A stretch of DNA of 64,000 bases from positions 7,688,001-7,752,000 of the forward strand of contig OW121857.1 in assembly GCA_933228895.1 (NCBI GenBank), read 5' to 3'. The position numbers and the translations under genes are program-made. Position 1 is the first letter of the stretch. Each line of letters starts with the position of its first letter. Under the pieces are notes generated by a model. It worked only from the letters and a program-made list of their open reading frames with translations, did no database searches and was not told where the DNA came from. The stretch comes from Platycnemis pennipes (taxonomy: Eukaryota; Arthropoda; Insecta; Odonata; Platycnemididae). Below are positions 1 through 10,185 of this stretch, in pieces.

Positions 1-324
1 TTAAAAAGACGAAAATATTTTTAAAGGCTTTGAATGGCACAATATATTTTCCAAAAACAATTTCTCCAACCCAGAGATTGTAATTGGCAATGACTGGGGA
101 AAGTTCCTAAGTAAATTGTCCGTGAGTAAAAATGTTATTTGTTAGTAATAAAAATCTTGACAACACATTTTCCATTCTAGGCATTACGACAAAGGTAAAG
201 TAATACCAAATTTCAAAATTAAAGAAGAACGTAGCATGAAAATTCTTTGTTCGTAATCTATAATATCTGGCATATTTTTTTAATAAAGGGAAGGTCAGAA
301 TCAAGCTAATTGAATACTTCGTGA
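1..324. other. AT-rich sequence, nothing recognised
   Basis: No convincing coding, repeat or RNA signal is visible. The one reading frame (107-304, minus) is low-complexity and looks like chance. Confidence 0.5.
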
Positions 325-336
325 AAATTTGATCGA
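325..336 (+). repeat. target-site duplication of SINE S1, left copy
   Basis: AAATTTGATCGA, identical to 646-657, flanks the SINE exactly. Confidence 0.85.
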
Positions 337-645
337 TTGGTTGGTTATTTGGGGGAGGCGACCGACAGCTGAGGTCATTTGCGCCATATAGGATAGGTGG
401 GTAATTGGGAAATGGTAGGAATTCTTAGGGAACGGAGGAAGGGTGGAGAGAAACCCGGCGTCGGCCAAGGGGACCACGGCTTAACGTCCCATCCGACGGA
501 CGGAGTACTGTACTTGAAATGCCCTCCACTAGGCACTCAAGTGGGGACCGGTTTTCCACTGAAAAATGCGCCACTGCCGGGAATCGAACCCGGGCCCTCG
601 GGATGGGAGGCCAGTACTCTAGCCACCACACCAACCCGATCCCCC
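337..645 (-). mobile_element. tRNA-derived SINE, family S1, full-length-looking
   Basis: On the minus strand the element begins at about 645 with a tRNA-like head. An A-box-like TGGTGTGGTGG lies at 633-623 and a perfect Pol III B box GGTTCGATTCC at 590-580. A body shared with the copies at 8583 and 38664 follows (landmarks: 'AGTGCCTAGTGGAGGGCATT' and the 'GGCGACCGACAGCTGAGG' stretch near the 3' end, given here in mixed strand). It is flanked by a 12-bp direct repeat AAATTTGATCGA at 325-336 and 646-657, a clear target-site duplication that fixes the ends. Such elements are transcribed by Pol III and mobilised by a LINE partner; the partner is not proven here. The reading frames across it are incidental. 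Confidence 0.85.
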
Positions 646-657
646 AAATTTGATCGA
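646..657 (+). repeat. target-site duplication of SINE S1, right copy
   Basis: AAATTTGATCGA, identical to 325-336. Confidence 0.85.
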
Positions 658-1090
658 ACCAGCACTTGTGATCATACTCGCCGGATAAACATTCATGACA
701 ATCACTTCGGAAAGTTATTCCTCAGGGAAAAGCATTGGCTGTAGTGTCACGCTGGAAGTAAAAGCCTTTGTAACTTCAGACCTCCCACATCGACTCGAGT
801 TTTATTCCTTTAGGGTCTATATTCAGTACCCCAGTCTCTATTGTACGCTCCTACGCTGTGTCCGAGTGTCTGAAAACACTTGCTTTTCAAGCAGTTTCCA
901 GAGCCTTATAAATAAACCCAGAGTTGTCAAGTATCGTGTAAAGAACTTTTACAACGTACATGGGACTAGTATTTCAACTACTCAAGGATTTGAACAGCAG
1001 AAACAGCAGTCTCGACTTTTGTTCCCACAAATAGCAGTACAAGATATTTATCTTTTATAGACACCAGTCCTCAGGATATTATGCTTACAT
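658..1090. other. unassigned; one open frame of unknown value
   Basis: A 121-codon open frame (695-1060, plus) runs through this stretch. It is rich in Ser, Phe and Tyr and shows no domain, signal or splice context that I recognise. It may be chance, so it is not called as a gene. Confidence 0.35.
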
Positions 1091-1155
1091 GTGTTGGTAT
1101 TTTTCGTAAAATACCAACACTCCTGAAAATTACCGTAATAAACGGTAATTTTCAG
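1091..1155. repeat. two adjacent perfect hairpins
   Basis: The first is a 13-bp perfect stem GTGTTGGTATTTT (1091-1103) with AAAATACCAACAC (1108-1120) around a 4-base loop. The second is a 14-bp perfect stem CTGAAAATTACCGT (1123-1136) with ACGGTAATTTTCAG (1142-1155) around a 5-base loop. The ATTACCGT / ACGGTAAT motif recurs near 1519-1595, so both clusters may be parts of one old foldback or MITE-like element. Confidence 0.7.
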
Positions 1156-1518
1156 AAAAGTTTTTTTTCAGAAAATTTCTTCCTCACGAAGAAACCATTG
1201 GAATGGGTAATATTATAAATTAAGAAGCCAAAACAATTTTGTTTACATTGTGTCCGTGATTAATTCCAATTAACTTAGAGTAAAATAACAAATGCATATT
1301 GCGCAGAGGTATGTCTTTGGAACTAAAAGTTCTCATAGTGTGACAAAAGAGTGCAAATTGCGTGTTGCTGCCAACTTCGTTGTAATTTTCTTAATGAGTA
1401 ATAATAGATAAACTTCGTGATATGTTTAATATAGGCGTCGGCATTTATATATCAATGCTATTTGATTTCGTTTTGAGTTCTCTGATAAGGATTTGCAGCT
1501 CAAAACTTAAAATTAGCG

Positions 1519-1597
1519 GAAAATTACGGTAATTTTCGAAAATTACCGTAATTTACCACGGTCATTTACCTCAATTGAAAATTACGGTAAGTTACCC
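1519..1597. repeat. cluster of AAAATTACGGTAATTTTC inverted motifs
   Basis: Three alternating-orientation copies of the ACGGTAATTTTC word lie here, including back-to-back inverted copies at 1520-1555. They match the hairpin at 1123-1155. The sequence between the clusters (1156-1518) is AT-rich and shows nothing else. Confidence 0.55.
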
Positions 1598-1917
1598 TTC
1601 TCTAGTTATGACAATATTGGTAAAAAAACGCAGTGAGGTTCGAACCCTGGAAATGTACCACATTGCAAGTATCATCGCCCCTATGCAATATTCATTTCAA
1701 TAATGACAGAGAAACAAAGTACCCAGCACTAAAAAAACTTAATAAATAGAGGCGTTGAAAAGACTGGAACTTAAAATCGATATCTGACACAAAATCTTTG
1801 ATAATATAACAACTTATTTACCGTGTTCCCCAGTTACAGGAACAACAAAGGTCAAATTACGAACCCGATGGAAAATTAAATCGTTCGAGTGATTGGATAA
1901 GCTGGAATTGGAAAAGC
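1598..1917. other. AT-rich spacer, nothing recognised
   Basis: No coding or repeat signal could be supported. Confidence 0.4.
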
Positions 1918-2191
1918 ATGTTATTTTTCACTAGTTAGGCCCCACCTTGAGTATGCAGCCAGTGTATGGGATCCGAATGAATTAGGTTTGATCAGAGAAC
2001 TAGACAGTGTGCAGCGTAGAGCAGCTAGGTTCGTTAAAAGGTGTTACGATAGGTTAAGTAGTGTTTCAGAATTAATACAAGAATTAGGGTGGGAATCATT
2101 ATCAGAGCGTAGGTTAAAGTACAGATGAAATCTTTTTGAGAAATTTTAATCTGATAGCTTTACTGAAGATGTTAGGCACATATTTAAAACA
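1918..2191 (+). mobile_element. CR1-like LINE subfamily B fragment, truncated at both ends
   Basis: The translation carries the B-type C-terminal region: LEYAASVWDPNELGLIRELD, then VQRRAARFVKRCYDRLSSVS. It breaks with in-frame stops in the 'KYR*NLFEKF*SDSFTEDV' stretch and stops matching at about 2191. The 3' UTR and tail are missing, unlike most copies here, so a later deletion is likely. Confidence 0.85.
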
Positions 2192-2589
2192 TAAAAAATT
2201 GATACAATTGGGGTAATGAGGGTCAATTGACATGGTGACCGCCATAACCCCTAGCGCATGGTTTTACTAAACGATTAAAAAAATGTACTGTGCTTTAAAT
2301 CCTTAATAAATAACTATGTGATGCTAAAGTAGGGCTGACCATGATACTGTGTAATCATTAGTATGTCAGCAGAAGCAGTGAAATGCGAGTAATTGCGATC
2401 AGTATTATGGCTTTGCTTACAACAAAAAACGGAAAAACACTTTATCTTGCTCAACATCCAAACAACAACTGCCAGGACGCGTTCTCTGATGTAGTAGTTC
2501 CAGAGACGTACGCGTTGTCACCACCAATCAGTTGCAACCTGCTTCACCAACTTTACGAGAAATCATAGTGACCACCATTACAATAATGT
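2192..2589. other. unassigned
   Basis: A 61-codon frame (2383-2568) is present but has no recognisable domain. Confidence 0.4.
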
Positions 2590-2660
2590 TTGTTGAGAAT
2601 TAACCCCCTGCCACACACCTTTGAGGTGATTTGCAGGGTATTATGTAGATGTAGATGATA
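2590..2660 (+). mobile_element. solo 3' tail of LINE subfamily A
   Basis: Only the terminal hairpin (CCCCTGCCACACACC ... GCAGGGTATTATG) and the TGTAGATGTAGATG tail are present. This is an extreme 5' truncation. Confidence 0.85.
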
Positions 2661-3699
2661 TGCATGTATGCGTAGAACTTCGGTTATGGGGCCGGTAAAA
2701 TTAACTGCTTCATAACAACGTAAGCAGTGAACTTTAGCAGTGAGAAGAGATAGGAATGGGCACTGTGAAAGTAAATACCAAGCACTGAAAATATTAAGGG
2801 AAGAGATTTGTAACATGTCGGCCCGAACGGGCAACAGGCTGATTTGTTTCAAGTTACGCTGAACTAGACTTAGACCCCCCCCCCCGCCAAAAAAAATGGA
2901 CCGTTTTTCGTTTGCGACGTTCTGGAGGGCGGGTTTAGGCAATTTTACTTCCGAAAAACAGTCTTTCTTGCAGAAACTTTTGTGCTCTATAACTTCCACA
3001 AACGTTTAAAGTCGTATGAGCATCGAAAGTATGTTTTTATGGCTGTTTTTTGGAAAGCGCGCATCCGGTCCATTTCGACCCACGGTGGGGATAAATGAAC
3101 CAAAGGGTTTTTTAAACGAAACGAGTGTTTCGCGGCGGATTTCGAAGGGAGAAACAATAAAAGAAGTAAAATGAGCGATTTCAAAAACAAAAATAATATA
3201 TAAATATACATCTCGTTTATGGAAAGGAATATGTTAGACTTAATTTTCGTATTGATTTTTTGCTGGACGTCAGCGCTTCTTTGGAGCTAAGCGTACGGTT
3301 TGGCGGGCCTCCGCGGCATCCTGCTCAGCTAATAGATGCTATATGATTTCCCTCTCCGCGAAAGCAAAGAAAACGCTGAAATGCGTGCAAAACACGCGGT
3401 CCATTTAGCCTCACAGCAAGTTTTGGCAGTGGCAAAGGCTCACAACAGAAATCAACGAGCTCATCTACTCAACTGCATTTTTTTTCCGTAATAGCACTAT
3501 CCACTTACCTACTGTGCCAAAATTCAGAATAAAACTTCACAAAAACACTCAGGAATCGAAACCTTCGAAGCGCTAAATATTTTTAGTGACCACATGATAA
3601 CGAACACCAAAACAAAAATGGGTTAGCATTGCCACAAATGGCGCAAGAAGGCTGACGTTCCTTTGCGGTGCAAACATCCTTGTACAGTAAAAATGTGAA
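2661..3699. other. unassigned, with homopolymer runs
   Basis: A C-run and an A-run adjoin near 2875-2897. The minus-strand frame 2553-2999 crosses the LINE tail and the C-run and is not credible as a gene. The frame at 2987-3211 begins in a Leu/Phe-rich low-complexity stretch. No domain is recognised. Confidence 0.4.
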
Positions 3700-4370
3700 C
3701 TCTGTATAGTGAAACTCAATGGTAATAATCGACACTAATTTAATGATGGTCGATCCGGGTTTCGGCAACTCAGTGCCATTTTCAAGGTACATACATGTTC
3801 ATGTGGAGTTTAGGTATTTATAGGTTCAAGGTGGGAAAGGGGGGGGGAGGTGGAAGTGAAAGAAAAGGGGGGGGGGGTTTAGGTTGGGGTGAAACGGGAA
3901 TGGAATGTGATTCATTGCAAGGTTGTTGGCTGTGGAGGAACATTGGCAACTAAAGCAAGGAAATTAGCTGGAGGGTCGAAGGTTGTGGGGAGGTGGGTAG
4001 TGATTTTTAAGAGGGGTGAATGGGTGGAGAAGGTTGCATGGTCATTACATAAAACATTTCCACAGTTAGCAATCTCAAATTGTTCTAAAAAATCCAGCTT
4101 CATATTTAAAATTACTAAAATGACCAATACAACACAAATGTTCTGCAAATTTTGAGTTACTATTGGCACTTATATAGGAGCTCCTATGCTCCCTCACTCT
4201 GTCTCTGATTTTCCGACCAGTTTGGCCGATATAACAAACGCCGTAGTCCTCGCACTTCAGTTTATACACTCCACTTAGGTCTTCTTTCGCGTATCTATCT
4301 TTTGAGTTAAAAAGGATTACCATTGAGTTTCATTATGCATGTTAAAAACTTCCACAAAGTTACGCCTGAA
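3700..4370 (-). mobile_element. Penelope-like retroelement, 3' part
   Basis: Read on the minus strand, the piece begins with degraded coding sequence near 4370, passes through a GIY-YIG endonuclease segment (about 4323-4150), and ends with a non-coding tail containing 'GCACTGAGTTGCCGAAACCC' at about 3780-3745. Penelope-like elements commonly carry a C-terminal GIY-YIG domain followed by a tail of this 'TGCCGAAACC' type. A 17-20 base motif TTACCATTGAGTTTCA occurs near both ends (4316-4333 on plus, 3731-3712 on minus), so the ends may be inverted terminal copies. G-runs at 3839-3880 interrupt the tail. Confidence 0.75.
4075..4323 (-). pseudogene. GIY-YIG endonuclease domain of a Penelope-like element
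   Basis: An 82-codon frame. The core reads 'GVYKLKCEDYGVCYIGQTGR' then KIRDRVREHRSSY and SKFAEHLCCIGH. The GVY and CYIGQTGR segments fit the GIY and YIG motifs, and the following R-x-R-x-x-EH fits the conserved Arg helix. In this family the domain nicks target DNA to prime reverse transcription. The catalytic-region Glu usually found further C-terminal is not clearly visible. Upstream, at 4324-4370, coding sequence continues but is frameshifted, so the start shown is only the first Met of the open stretch. No reverse transcriptase domain is present. The copy is dead. The overlapping frames at 3889-4155 (+) and 3912-4169 (-) are shadows. Confidence 0.8.
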
Positions 4371-4804
4371 ACGACTTCTTATAAATGTGAACTCACTAGC
4401 TCATAAAACATGCGCGCAAATTGAAATTGAAGAAATCAATTGCGGTCCATTTAGCCTCACTCTCCCCTACATAGCAGTATTATAGTATCGTATTATTAGT
4501 ATAATAGTATCGTACCTCGGAAAGGAGTCCCACCCTACCAATGAAATAGGAGCATTCTTAAAAGATACCAGATCGATTGCTTATAAGGAAGCAAGTAGTC
4601 ACAACGAACCTACAAAATCACGTATTCCACAATTATAGCCTTGGCGTTTTGAGCGATTTCTCGAAAGAAAATCTGCAAGAGCCGAATAATAGGCAAGGGA
4701 TAGTTTTACCGACAGACTTATAAGTTAACTAAAGCTGGAGAGATATTGCTGACCGCTAATTCATACCCCCTATTATGAGGCCTTCGATTGCCAGTTGGGG
4801 CCCG
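4371..4804. other. unassigned
   Basis: A short local repeat of TATAGTATCGTA lies near 4490-4515. Nothing else could be supported. Confidence 0.4.
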
Positions 4805-5385
4805 GCGGAAGTTCACTAGTTACGCCCCACATTGAGTATGCAGCCAATGTATGGGATCCTAATGAATTAGGTTTGATCGGAGAACTAGACAGTGTGCAGC
4901 GTAGAGCAGCTAGGTTCGTTAAAAGGTGTCACGATAGATTGACGAGCGTTTCAGAATTAATCAAAGAATTAGGGTGGGAATTATTATCAGAGCTTAGGTT
5001 AAAGTACAGATTAAATCTATTAGAGAAATTTCAATCGGATAGCTTTACGGAAGATGTTAGGCACATATTAAAAACACCAGCGTATTATGCTAGATTCGAC
5101 CAGATAAATAAGGTTAAAGAGATAGATTGTCGTACCGATAGATTCAAAATGTCATTTTTCCCCGTATTATAAGGGAACAGAATAGACAGCATAGGAGAGG
5201 GATAGGTAGGGGAAATATTTTAAAGTAGTCTGTAGTGCATGATGCATGTATTAATCCCTTAAATAGTATAGATACTAACAATCTAGTTGTATGAGACCCT
5301 ATAGCTGCTTGTTTCTATGTCAATAGTGCATGCTTGGTGAGAGTCACCCCCTGCCACACACCCTCGCGGTGGCTTGCAGGGTATC
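4805..5385 (+). mobile_element. LINE subfamily B, 5'-truncated, split by an A copy
   Basis: A 125-codon frame (4795-5172) covers the B C-terminal domain: EYAANVWDPNELGLIGELDS, VQRRAARFVKRCHDRLTSVS, HILKTPAYYARFDQINK, and a short end at FFPVL. The first codons lie outside the element. The 3' UTR and hairpin follow (5345-5380). The tail 'GGGTATC' stops at 5385, where a minus-strand A element begins. The rest of the B tail, ATCGTGTAGATGTAGATG, resumes at 5717. ATC at 5383-5385 and 5717-5719 is the short duplication. Confidence 0.85.
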
Positions 5386-5716
5386 ATCTACATCTACATC
5401 TACATAATACCCTGCAAGCCACCATAAAGGTGTGTATCAGGGGGTGAATTCTCACCAAACATGCACTACATATCATGCATAAAAAACATTAGTACTTGTA
5501 TAAGTACTGTTCAAAACTACGCTATTTAAAAAAGATAAAAATAGCAAAGCAAACATGCAAAAACATGCTGTTAGTTGGGATCTGACAATGATTCCCAATT
5601 TAATTCATTTAATAGACTGGTTACACTAATAAGGTTATCGTACCGTCTATTCACGAAAAATCTTGCTGATCTTCGCTGTACACGTTCAAATTCGTAATTT
5701 AGACCGAAATAGACCG
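5386..5716 (-). mobile_element. LINE subfamily A nested in the B tail, internally deleted
   Basis: Minus-strand order from the right is: coding sequence for LNELERVQRRSARF-like residues, the ISVTSL region, ending at 'ATTGTCAGAT', then a jump straight to the 3' UTR at about 5580. Roughly 250-300 bases of coding sequence that other A copies have (the NILRTPTYYGRLDHNHK to FFPRTIRDMNNG part) are missing. Its tail reads ATCTACATCTACATCTACAT at 5386-5405. Confidence 0.85.
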
Positions 5717-5735
5717 ATCGTGTAGATGTAGATGG
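5717..5735 (+). mobile_element. residual tail of the interrupted LINE B
   Basis: ATCGTGTAGATGTAGATG completes the tail of the B copy that starts at 4805. Confidence 0.8.
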
Positions 5736-6481
5736 AAGTGGGGGACGATAATTAACAGCGAAGGAATTTTAATCACCGAGATTTTACCTACGCCATAACA
5801 GTTCAAAAGAGATGGAACTCAAACCAAAAGAAGAAAGAGTCTTATGGACCCTTGATAGAAAGGAAGGGGAAAATAGCACAAGTAGGAATAGGCTGGGTAG
5901 TCATGGTAGCGACGCACTATGGCGACACGTAAGGCAGCAAGCGCTGCGTTCGGGGCGCCCCTGTTATGTCGTCCAACTGAAGCGACACCGACTCAGCCGA
6001 GTAACGAAAAGCGGAGGCCTTGATGCAAGTTAAGTAGAGAAAGCACCCGACGGCTCGTGAAAACTGCTGACCGTGGAGAGCTCGTACGGAGCGGGAAAGT
6101 ACAAGGAGCGGAGGACGGCGGAACGGAGGGAGCGGGCGGAATGGTTGAAAATTGCGGCGGGCGCCTACTTAGTCCAGGCGCCACCTTCCTTCCCATGTCT
6201 CTCCCGTCGGAGGCGACAATGAAGCACAAACTGGAAATGTTCTCACTTCCCCCAGAGCACAAAATGTTATCGAAATGAAGCAAAAGTTTTAAAATATAAT
6301 TAATTTTGAAAAAGGAACGACTAAACGTTTTATCATTGGAGAAAATAAATAATTAAAACGAGGATTAACGGCAAGAGTGCCAAGGCCGGACGTTAGTGAG
6401 CAAATCATCATTATTTTGGACCGGAACCAAGAACCAACGCTCCGAACCAAAGCTATAGTCCAGGAGTCCAGGAAATTAATC
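5736..6481. other. unassigned, partly GC-rich
   Basis: Frames at 5812-6033 and 6057-6278 (plus) and 5993-6283 (minus) overlap one another in a GC-richer stretch and show no recognised domain. There is no basis for choosing one of them. Confidence 0.35.
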
Positions 6482-6993
6482 TACATCTACATAATACCCT
6501 GCAAGCCACCATAAAGGTGTGTGCCAGGGGGTGAATTCTCTCCAAACATGCACTACATATCTTGCATAAAATAGGATTAATATTAATATATTAGTCTAAT
6601 CTTCACTATTTAAAATGATAAAAAGTAGCAAGGTAAGCACGCACAAACATGCTCTAAGTTAGGTTACTTTCAAGTTCTTATACATTCTTCATCTCCCTTA
6701 TTGTACGAGGAAAAAAGGACATTTTGAATCTGTCAGTTCGGCAATCAATTTCTCTAATTTTGTAATTATGGTCAAGTCTACCAGAGTAATAACGCGTAAC
6801 GGAAGTAACAACGAGTAACGGAATATCTTGCATTCCTACCAGAGTAAGTTGGGGTTCGCAAAATATTTTTAACGTCATCAATGAAAATATTATCTTGGAA
6901 TTTATTTAGGAGATTAAGTCTAAGTTTCAACCTGCAATCTGACAATGATTCCCAATTTAATTCATTTAATAGACTGGTTACGCTAATATAGTT
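6482..6993 (-). mobile_element. LINE subfamily A, 5'-truncated
   Basis: The tail ATCTACATCTACATAATACC and hairpin are at the left, followed by the 3' UTR, FKMSFFPRTIREM and IREIDCRTDRF-coding sequence, up to the ISVTSL region. A short extra segment containing repeated GTAACGGAAGTAAC/GAGTAACGGAAT words (about 6785-6825) lies between the YYSGRLD and NILR parts and looks like a local duplication. Confidence 0.85.
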
Positions 6994-7927
6994 ATCATTC
7001 GATTCGCTTTACCCATTATTGCACGTATGTGTAAAGATCTTTAATGCTCACAGCCAAGCGCTAACGTAAGTGATTTTACTGGTCACCTTTATGTAAAACT
7101 AGTGACCGGCAAGTGATAGCGGCGGCCAAGTGTTCAAATGATATCGGTAATATTTCGTCCGCTTTAAACTGAGCACCGCCTCGTATCCATAAAGTGCTTG
7201 TGAGCTCCACAACCAAATTTGGGCTATTTTAGATAATTTAGAGGTATAGGACGATTAAAGAATGCTAAGATGAATTGTATGGAATTTTATGGAATATGAC
7301 CGCAAAACATGGTGCTTGAAGAAGGAGAGCGAACGTAGGTCTGACGCTGGCGAGATGTGAGTTTTGGATGCAGAGTCATCACCAAAATGAAACTTGTACA
7401 TGCAAATAGCAGCAGGCAAGTTAATTTGCCATATTACCATGAGGTAAAGGTGGCGTCGATAAGACATGAACCTCATAGGCACTACTAAATCACAGGGAAA
7501 TCGAACAGGATTACTACATATATAAGCATCTGTTGTCATGCAATACGATATGCATCACAATAGATGAGGCAAGAGCACTATTATTAATCGGTTATAAAAT
7601 TAAGGGCTTTATACATATACAGCGCCTTTTTATCTTGGCACCTTTTTAAACCTATGATTCGACAGGTTTGTGGCAGTGGTTCATTTTTTGTAACACCTGT
7701 GACTTTGACTGTGACCTTTCAGGGGTCACGGTTGTAATTTTCGACCTCAAAAGTTCTTCCATCGTGTTCTTCGTGCCCAAAAACCTATTAGTTGAACGTT
7801 TCGCTAAATAATTCTTTGTCTTTCTTGTATTTCGAATATTTTAACATTGAAAGCCCATAAGGCAAAATTTGGATTTTAGGTTGGACCCTATTTCTGGGGT
7901 CAAAAGGTATTATTTTTAATATTTTGC
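6994..7927. other. unassigned
   Basis: The minus frame at 7255-7539 (94 codons) has no recognised domain. The stretch 7670-7740 contains near-repeats of TGTGACTTTGACTGTGACC and a GGGGTCACGG word. No gene is called. Confidence 0.4.
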
Positions 7928-7930
7928 TTA

Positions 7931-8358
7931 AGCCCGAATCACACGATCATTTTTCTCGTCCCTTTAAAGGGATCATTTCAGCTATAGCTTTCAGGGACCG
8001 CAAAAATGATAGCTCAAGCTATCATTTCGCCGCTCACACGATCATTTTTACTGTCCCTTCTCGTATCATTTCTGTACGGTAAACAACTTCGTAACTATGG
8101 ATTATTTACACCGTCGTCGACAGCTTTTGGCTGCAGCTAAACGATACTTTCAGAACGTGCGCTGTGATTGGCTAAATGACAGGCCCGAGGGACGGAAAAA
8201 AGGACGTGCTCAAATGACGAAAAAAGGGATAGCGATCCCTATCATTGCCGCTATCCGTGAAGTGATCAGGTCAGACGATCATTTTTAAGCTATCATTTGA
8301 GCTATCATTTAAGCTATCCCTGAAAAGGGACCTAAAAAATGATCGTGTGATTCAGGCT
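7931..8358. mobile_element. Harbinger-like MITE, complete, with TTA duplication
   Basis: This 428-bp element has terminal inverted repeats of about 24 bp starting AGCCCGAATCACACGATC on the left and, as reverse complement, AGCCTGAATCACACGATC on the right, one mismatch in 24. TTA at 7928-7930 and 8359-8361 is the 3-bp target duplication, typical of PIF/Harbinger (TWA). Subterminal GATAGCT/AGCTATC words are repeated in both arms. A 63-codon frame inside (8097-8288, beginning MDYLHRRRQLLAAAKRY) may be a remnant of element coding sequence or chance. No transposase catalytic motif is visible. Confidence 0.85.
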
Positions 8359-8582
8359 TTACACTCAACAAAACTTACAACCTTTTTCGAGCCAGGTGCC
8401 AAATTTCATCCACGTGGCTTGAAAGGAAGTGTCTAAAATTCCAGGTCAAAAATGACACACGATAAATGGGACACACTCTATACGTCAGAAACCATCCTAT
8501 CAAAGTAAAACACCTATCCTATGTACACAACTCTCTGATCCTTTTTCGTATATAATTTTACTATCAGCATCCAATAGGCTGA

Positions 8583-8900
8583 GGGGGATTGGGTTGGTGT
8601 GGTGGCTAAAGTACGGGCCTCCCATCTCGAGGGCCCGGATTCGATTCCCGGCATTAGCGGACTTTTCAGTGGCAAACTGGTCCCCACTTGAGTGCCTAGT
8701 GTAGGACATTTCAAGTTCAGTACTCCGTCCGTCGGATGGGACGTTAATACGTCGTCCCCTTGGCGCCTATCGTTAAAAGTAGGCTAATGCCGACGCCGGG
8801 TTTCTCTCTACCCTCCCTCCGTTTCCTGATCTGTTCCTACCATTACCCAAGTATCCACCTATGGCACAATTGAGCTCAGATGTCGGTCGCCTCCCCTGAA
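8583..8900 (+). mobile_element. tRNA-derived SINE, family S1
   Basis: The A-box-like TGGTGTGGTGG lies at 8595-8605. The B box at 8637-8647 is GATTCGATTCC, one base off consensus. The body matches S1 at 337-645 throughout and ends near 'GTCGGTCGCCTCCCC'. No clean target duplication could be found. Confidence 0.85.
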
Positions 8901-8942
8901 TTACGAAATACGATTAGGTATCTAAGTATTTAAGTATTTATT

Positions 8943-9600
8943 GAAATCAGCTACTTTTCCCTTGTAAGAGCTCATTTGGAATATGCTGCCAGTGTATGGG
9001 ATCCATACGAAATCGGTCTAAATAACGAACTTGAACGTGTGCAGCGAAGATCGGCAAGATTTGTAAAGGGACGGTGCGATAACCTTATTAGCGTAACCAG
9101 TCTATCAAATGAAATAAATTGGGAATCATTGTCAGATCGCAGGTTGAAATTTAGACTTCATCTCTTAAACAAATTCCAAGACCATATTTTCAGTGATGAT
9201 GTTAAAAATATTTTGCGGACCCCAACTTACTATTGTAGACTGGACCATAATCACAAAATTAGAGAAATTGATTGCCGAAATGACAGATTCAAAATGCCCT
9301 TTTTTCCTCGTACTTTTAGGGATATGAATAACGGTAAATATATCCATTACGAGTGAAGCAATGGATAACATTGGTAGCTGCATGTTGGTATAAGGACTTA
9401 AAGCTAATCCAACTAACAGCATGTTTTTGCATGTATGCTTTACTATTTTTATATCTTTTGAAATACAGTAGTTTAGAACAGTATATATATATATACCAAT
9501 CCTTTTTTATGCATGATATATAGTGCATTTTTGGTGAGAATTCACCCCTTGCCACACACCTTTATGGTGGCTTGCAGGGTATTATGTAGATGTAGATGTA
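8943..9600 (+). mobile_element. LINE subfamily A, 5'-truncated, with 3' hairpin and tail
   Basis: A 126-codon frame (8976-9356) encodes the A C-terminal domain: MEYAASVWDPYEIGLNNELE, VQRRSARFVKGRCDNLISVT, NILRTPTYYCRLDHNHK, FFPRTFRDMNNGKY. Its Met lies inside the conserved 'LEYAASVW' motif, so it is not a true start. A TGA follows GKYIHYE. The 3' UTR ends in the hairpin at 9543-9580 and the TGTAGATGTAGATG tail. Confidence 0.9.
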
Positions 9601-10185
9601 TCTTTTCAACGTCTTGACGCATATTGACTTAGACTTCTGCAAAAGTATTCATTCACACTCCCTTGCATAATTATCAGACCTACCTATCAGAATGTCAACA
9701 ATCTCATCATAAAACATTTCAACCCCTTATTCAACAGTTTCGTACAGATTTCACACCCAAAGGAACTGAGCGAAACCAATTTTAGGAATGATGACAAGCG
9801 GTAATGATGAAGACGATGAATAAGGGCATCGTCAAAAGAAAATAGCTGACTTCTGATTCATTTCCAGAAGAGAGGAATTGAGTAAAGGGATGGATATAAA
9901 TTGGTTAAGGCGCTAACGAGGATTGTTGCAGAGGTCGTCCTTTGATGAAAAAAGTGAATTCTGGGAACTTGGATAAAGAAGGAAAAAGGAAGTAGGGTAG
10001 CTGAGAAGAATGGGGAGGAAGACTGAGAAGGCAGCGCAGATACGCGATGAGAGACGCGAGGTTGCTTCGAGGAATCGATTGATTGAGGCTGAGACGAAGG
10101 AACTGGATCGCGTGAATGATCGCAAAAGACATGAAGACGTCTGAAGTCAGCACTAATGAGAAGAATGTAAGTACTATAAATTCCT
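9601..10185. other. unassigned
   Basis: The plus strand at 9900-10150 is purine-rich and the minus frames there are Ser/Leu-rich artefacts of that bias. No domain is recognised. Confidence 0.4.

Noticed and set aside
425..634. free-standing tRNA gene on the minus strand
   Set aside because: Pol III boxes are present, but they sit in a repeated longer element with a target duplication, so this is a SINE head, not a tRNA gene.
397..744. 115-codon frame beginning MGNWEMVG
   Set aside because: Lies across SINE S1 and its flank; the peptide is translated SINE.
695..1060. 121-codon open frame as a host gene
   Set aside because: No domain, no splice or promoter evidence, low-information composition.
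2553..2999. 148-codon minus frame as a gene
   Set aside because: It passes through a LINE tail hairpin and a C-run that becomes poly-Gly; an artefact.
5341..5410. CRISPR-like array because of repeated CATCTA words
   Set aside because: These are LINE tail repeats of 6 bases meeting tail to tail; there are no spacers.
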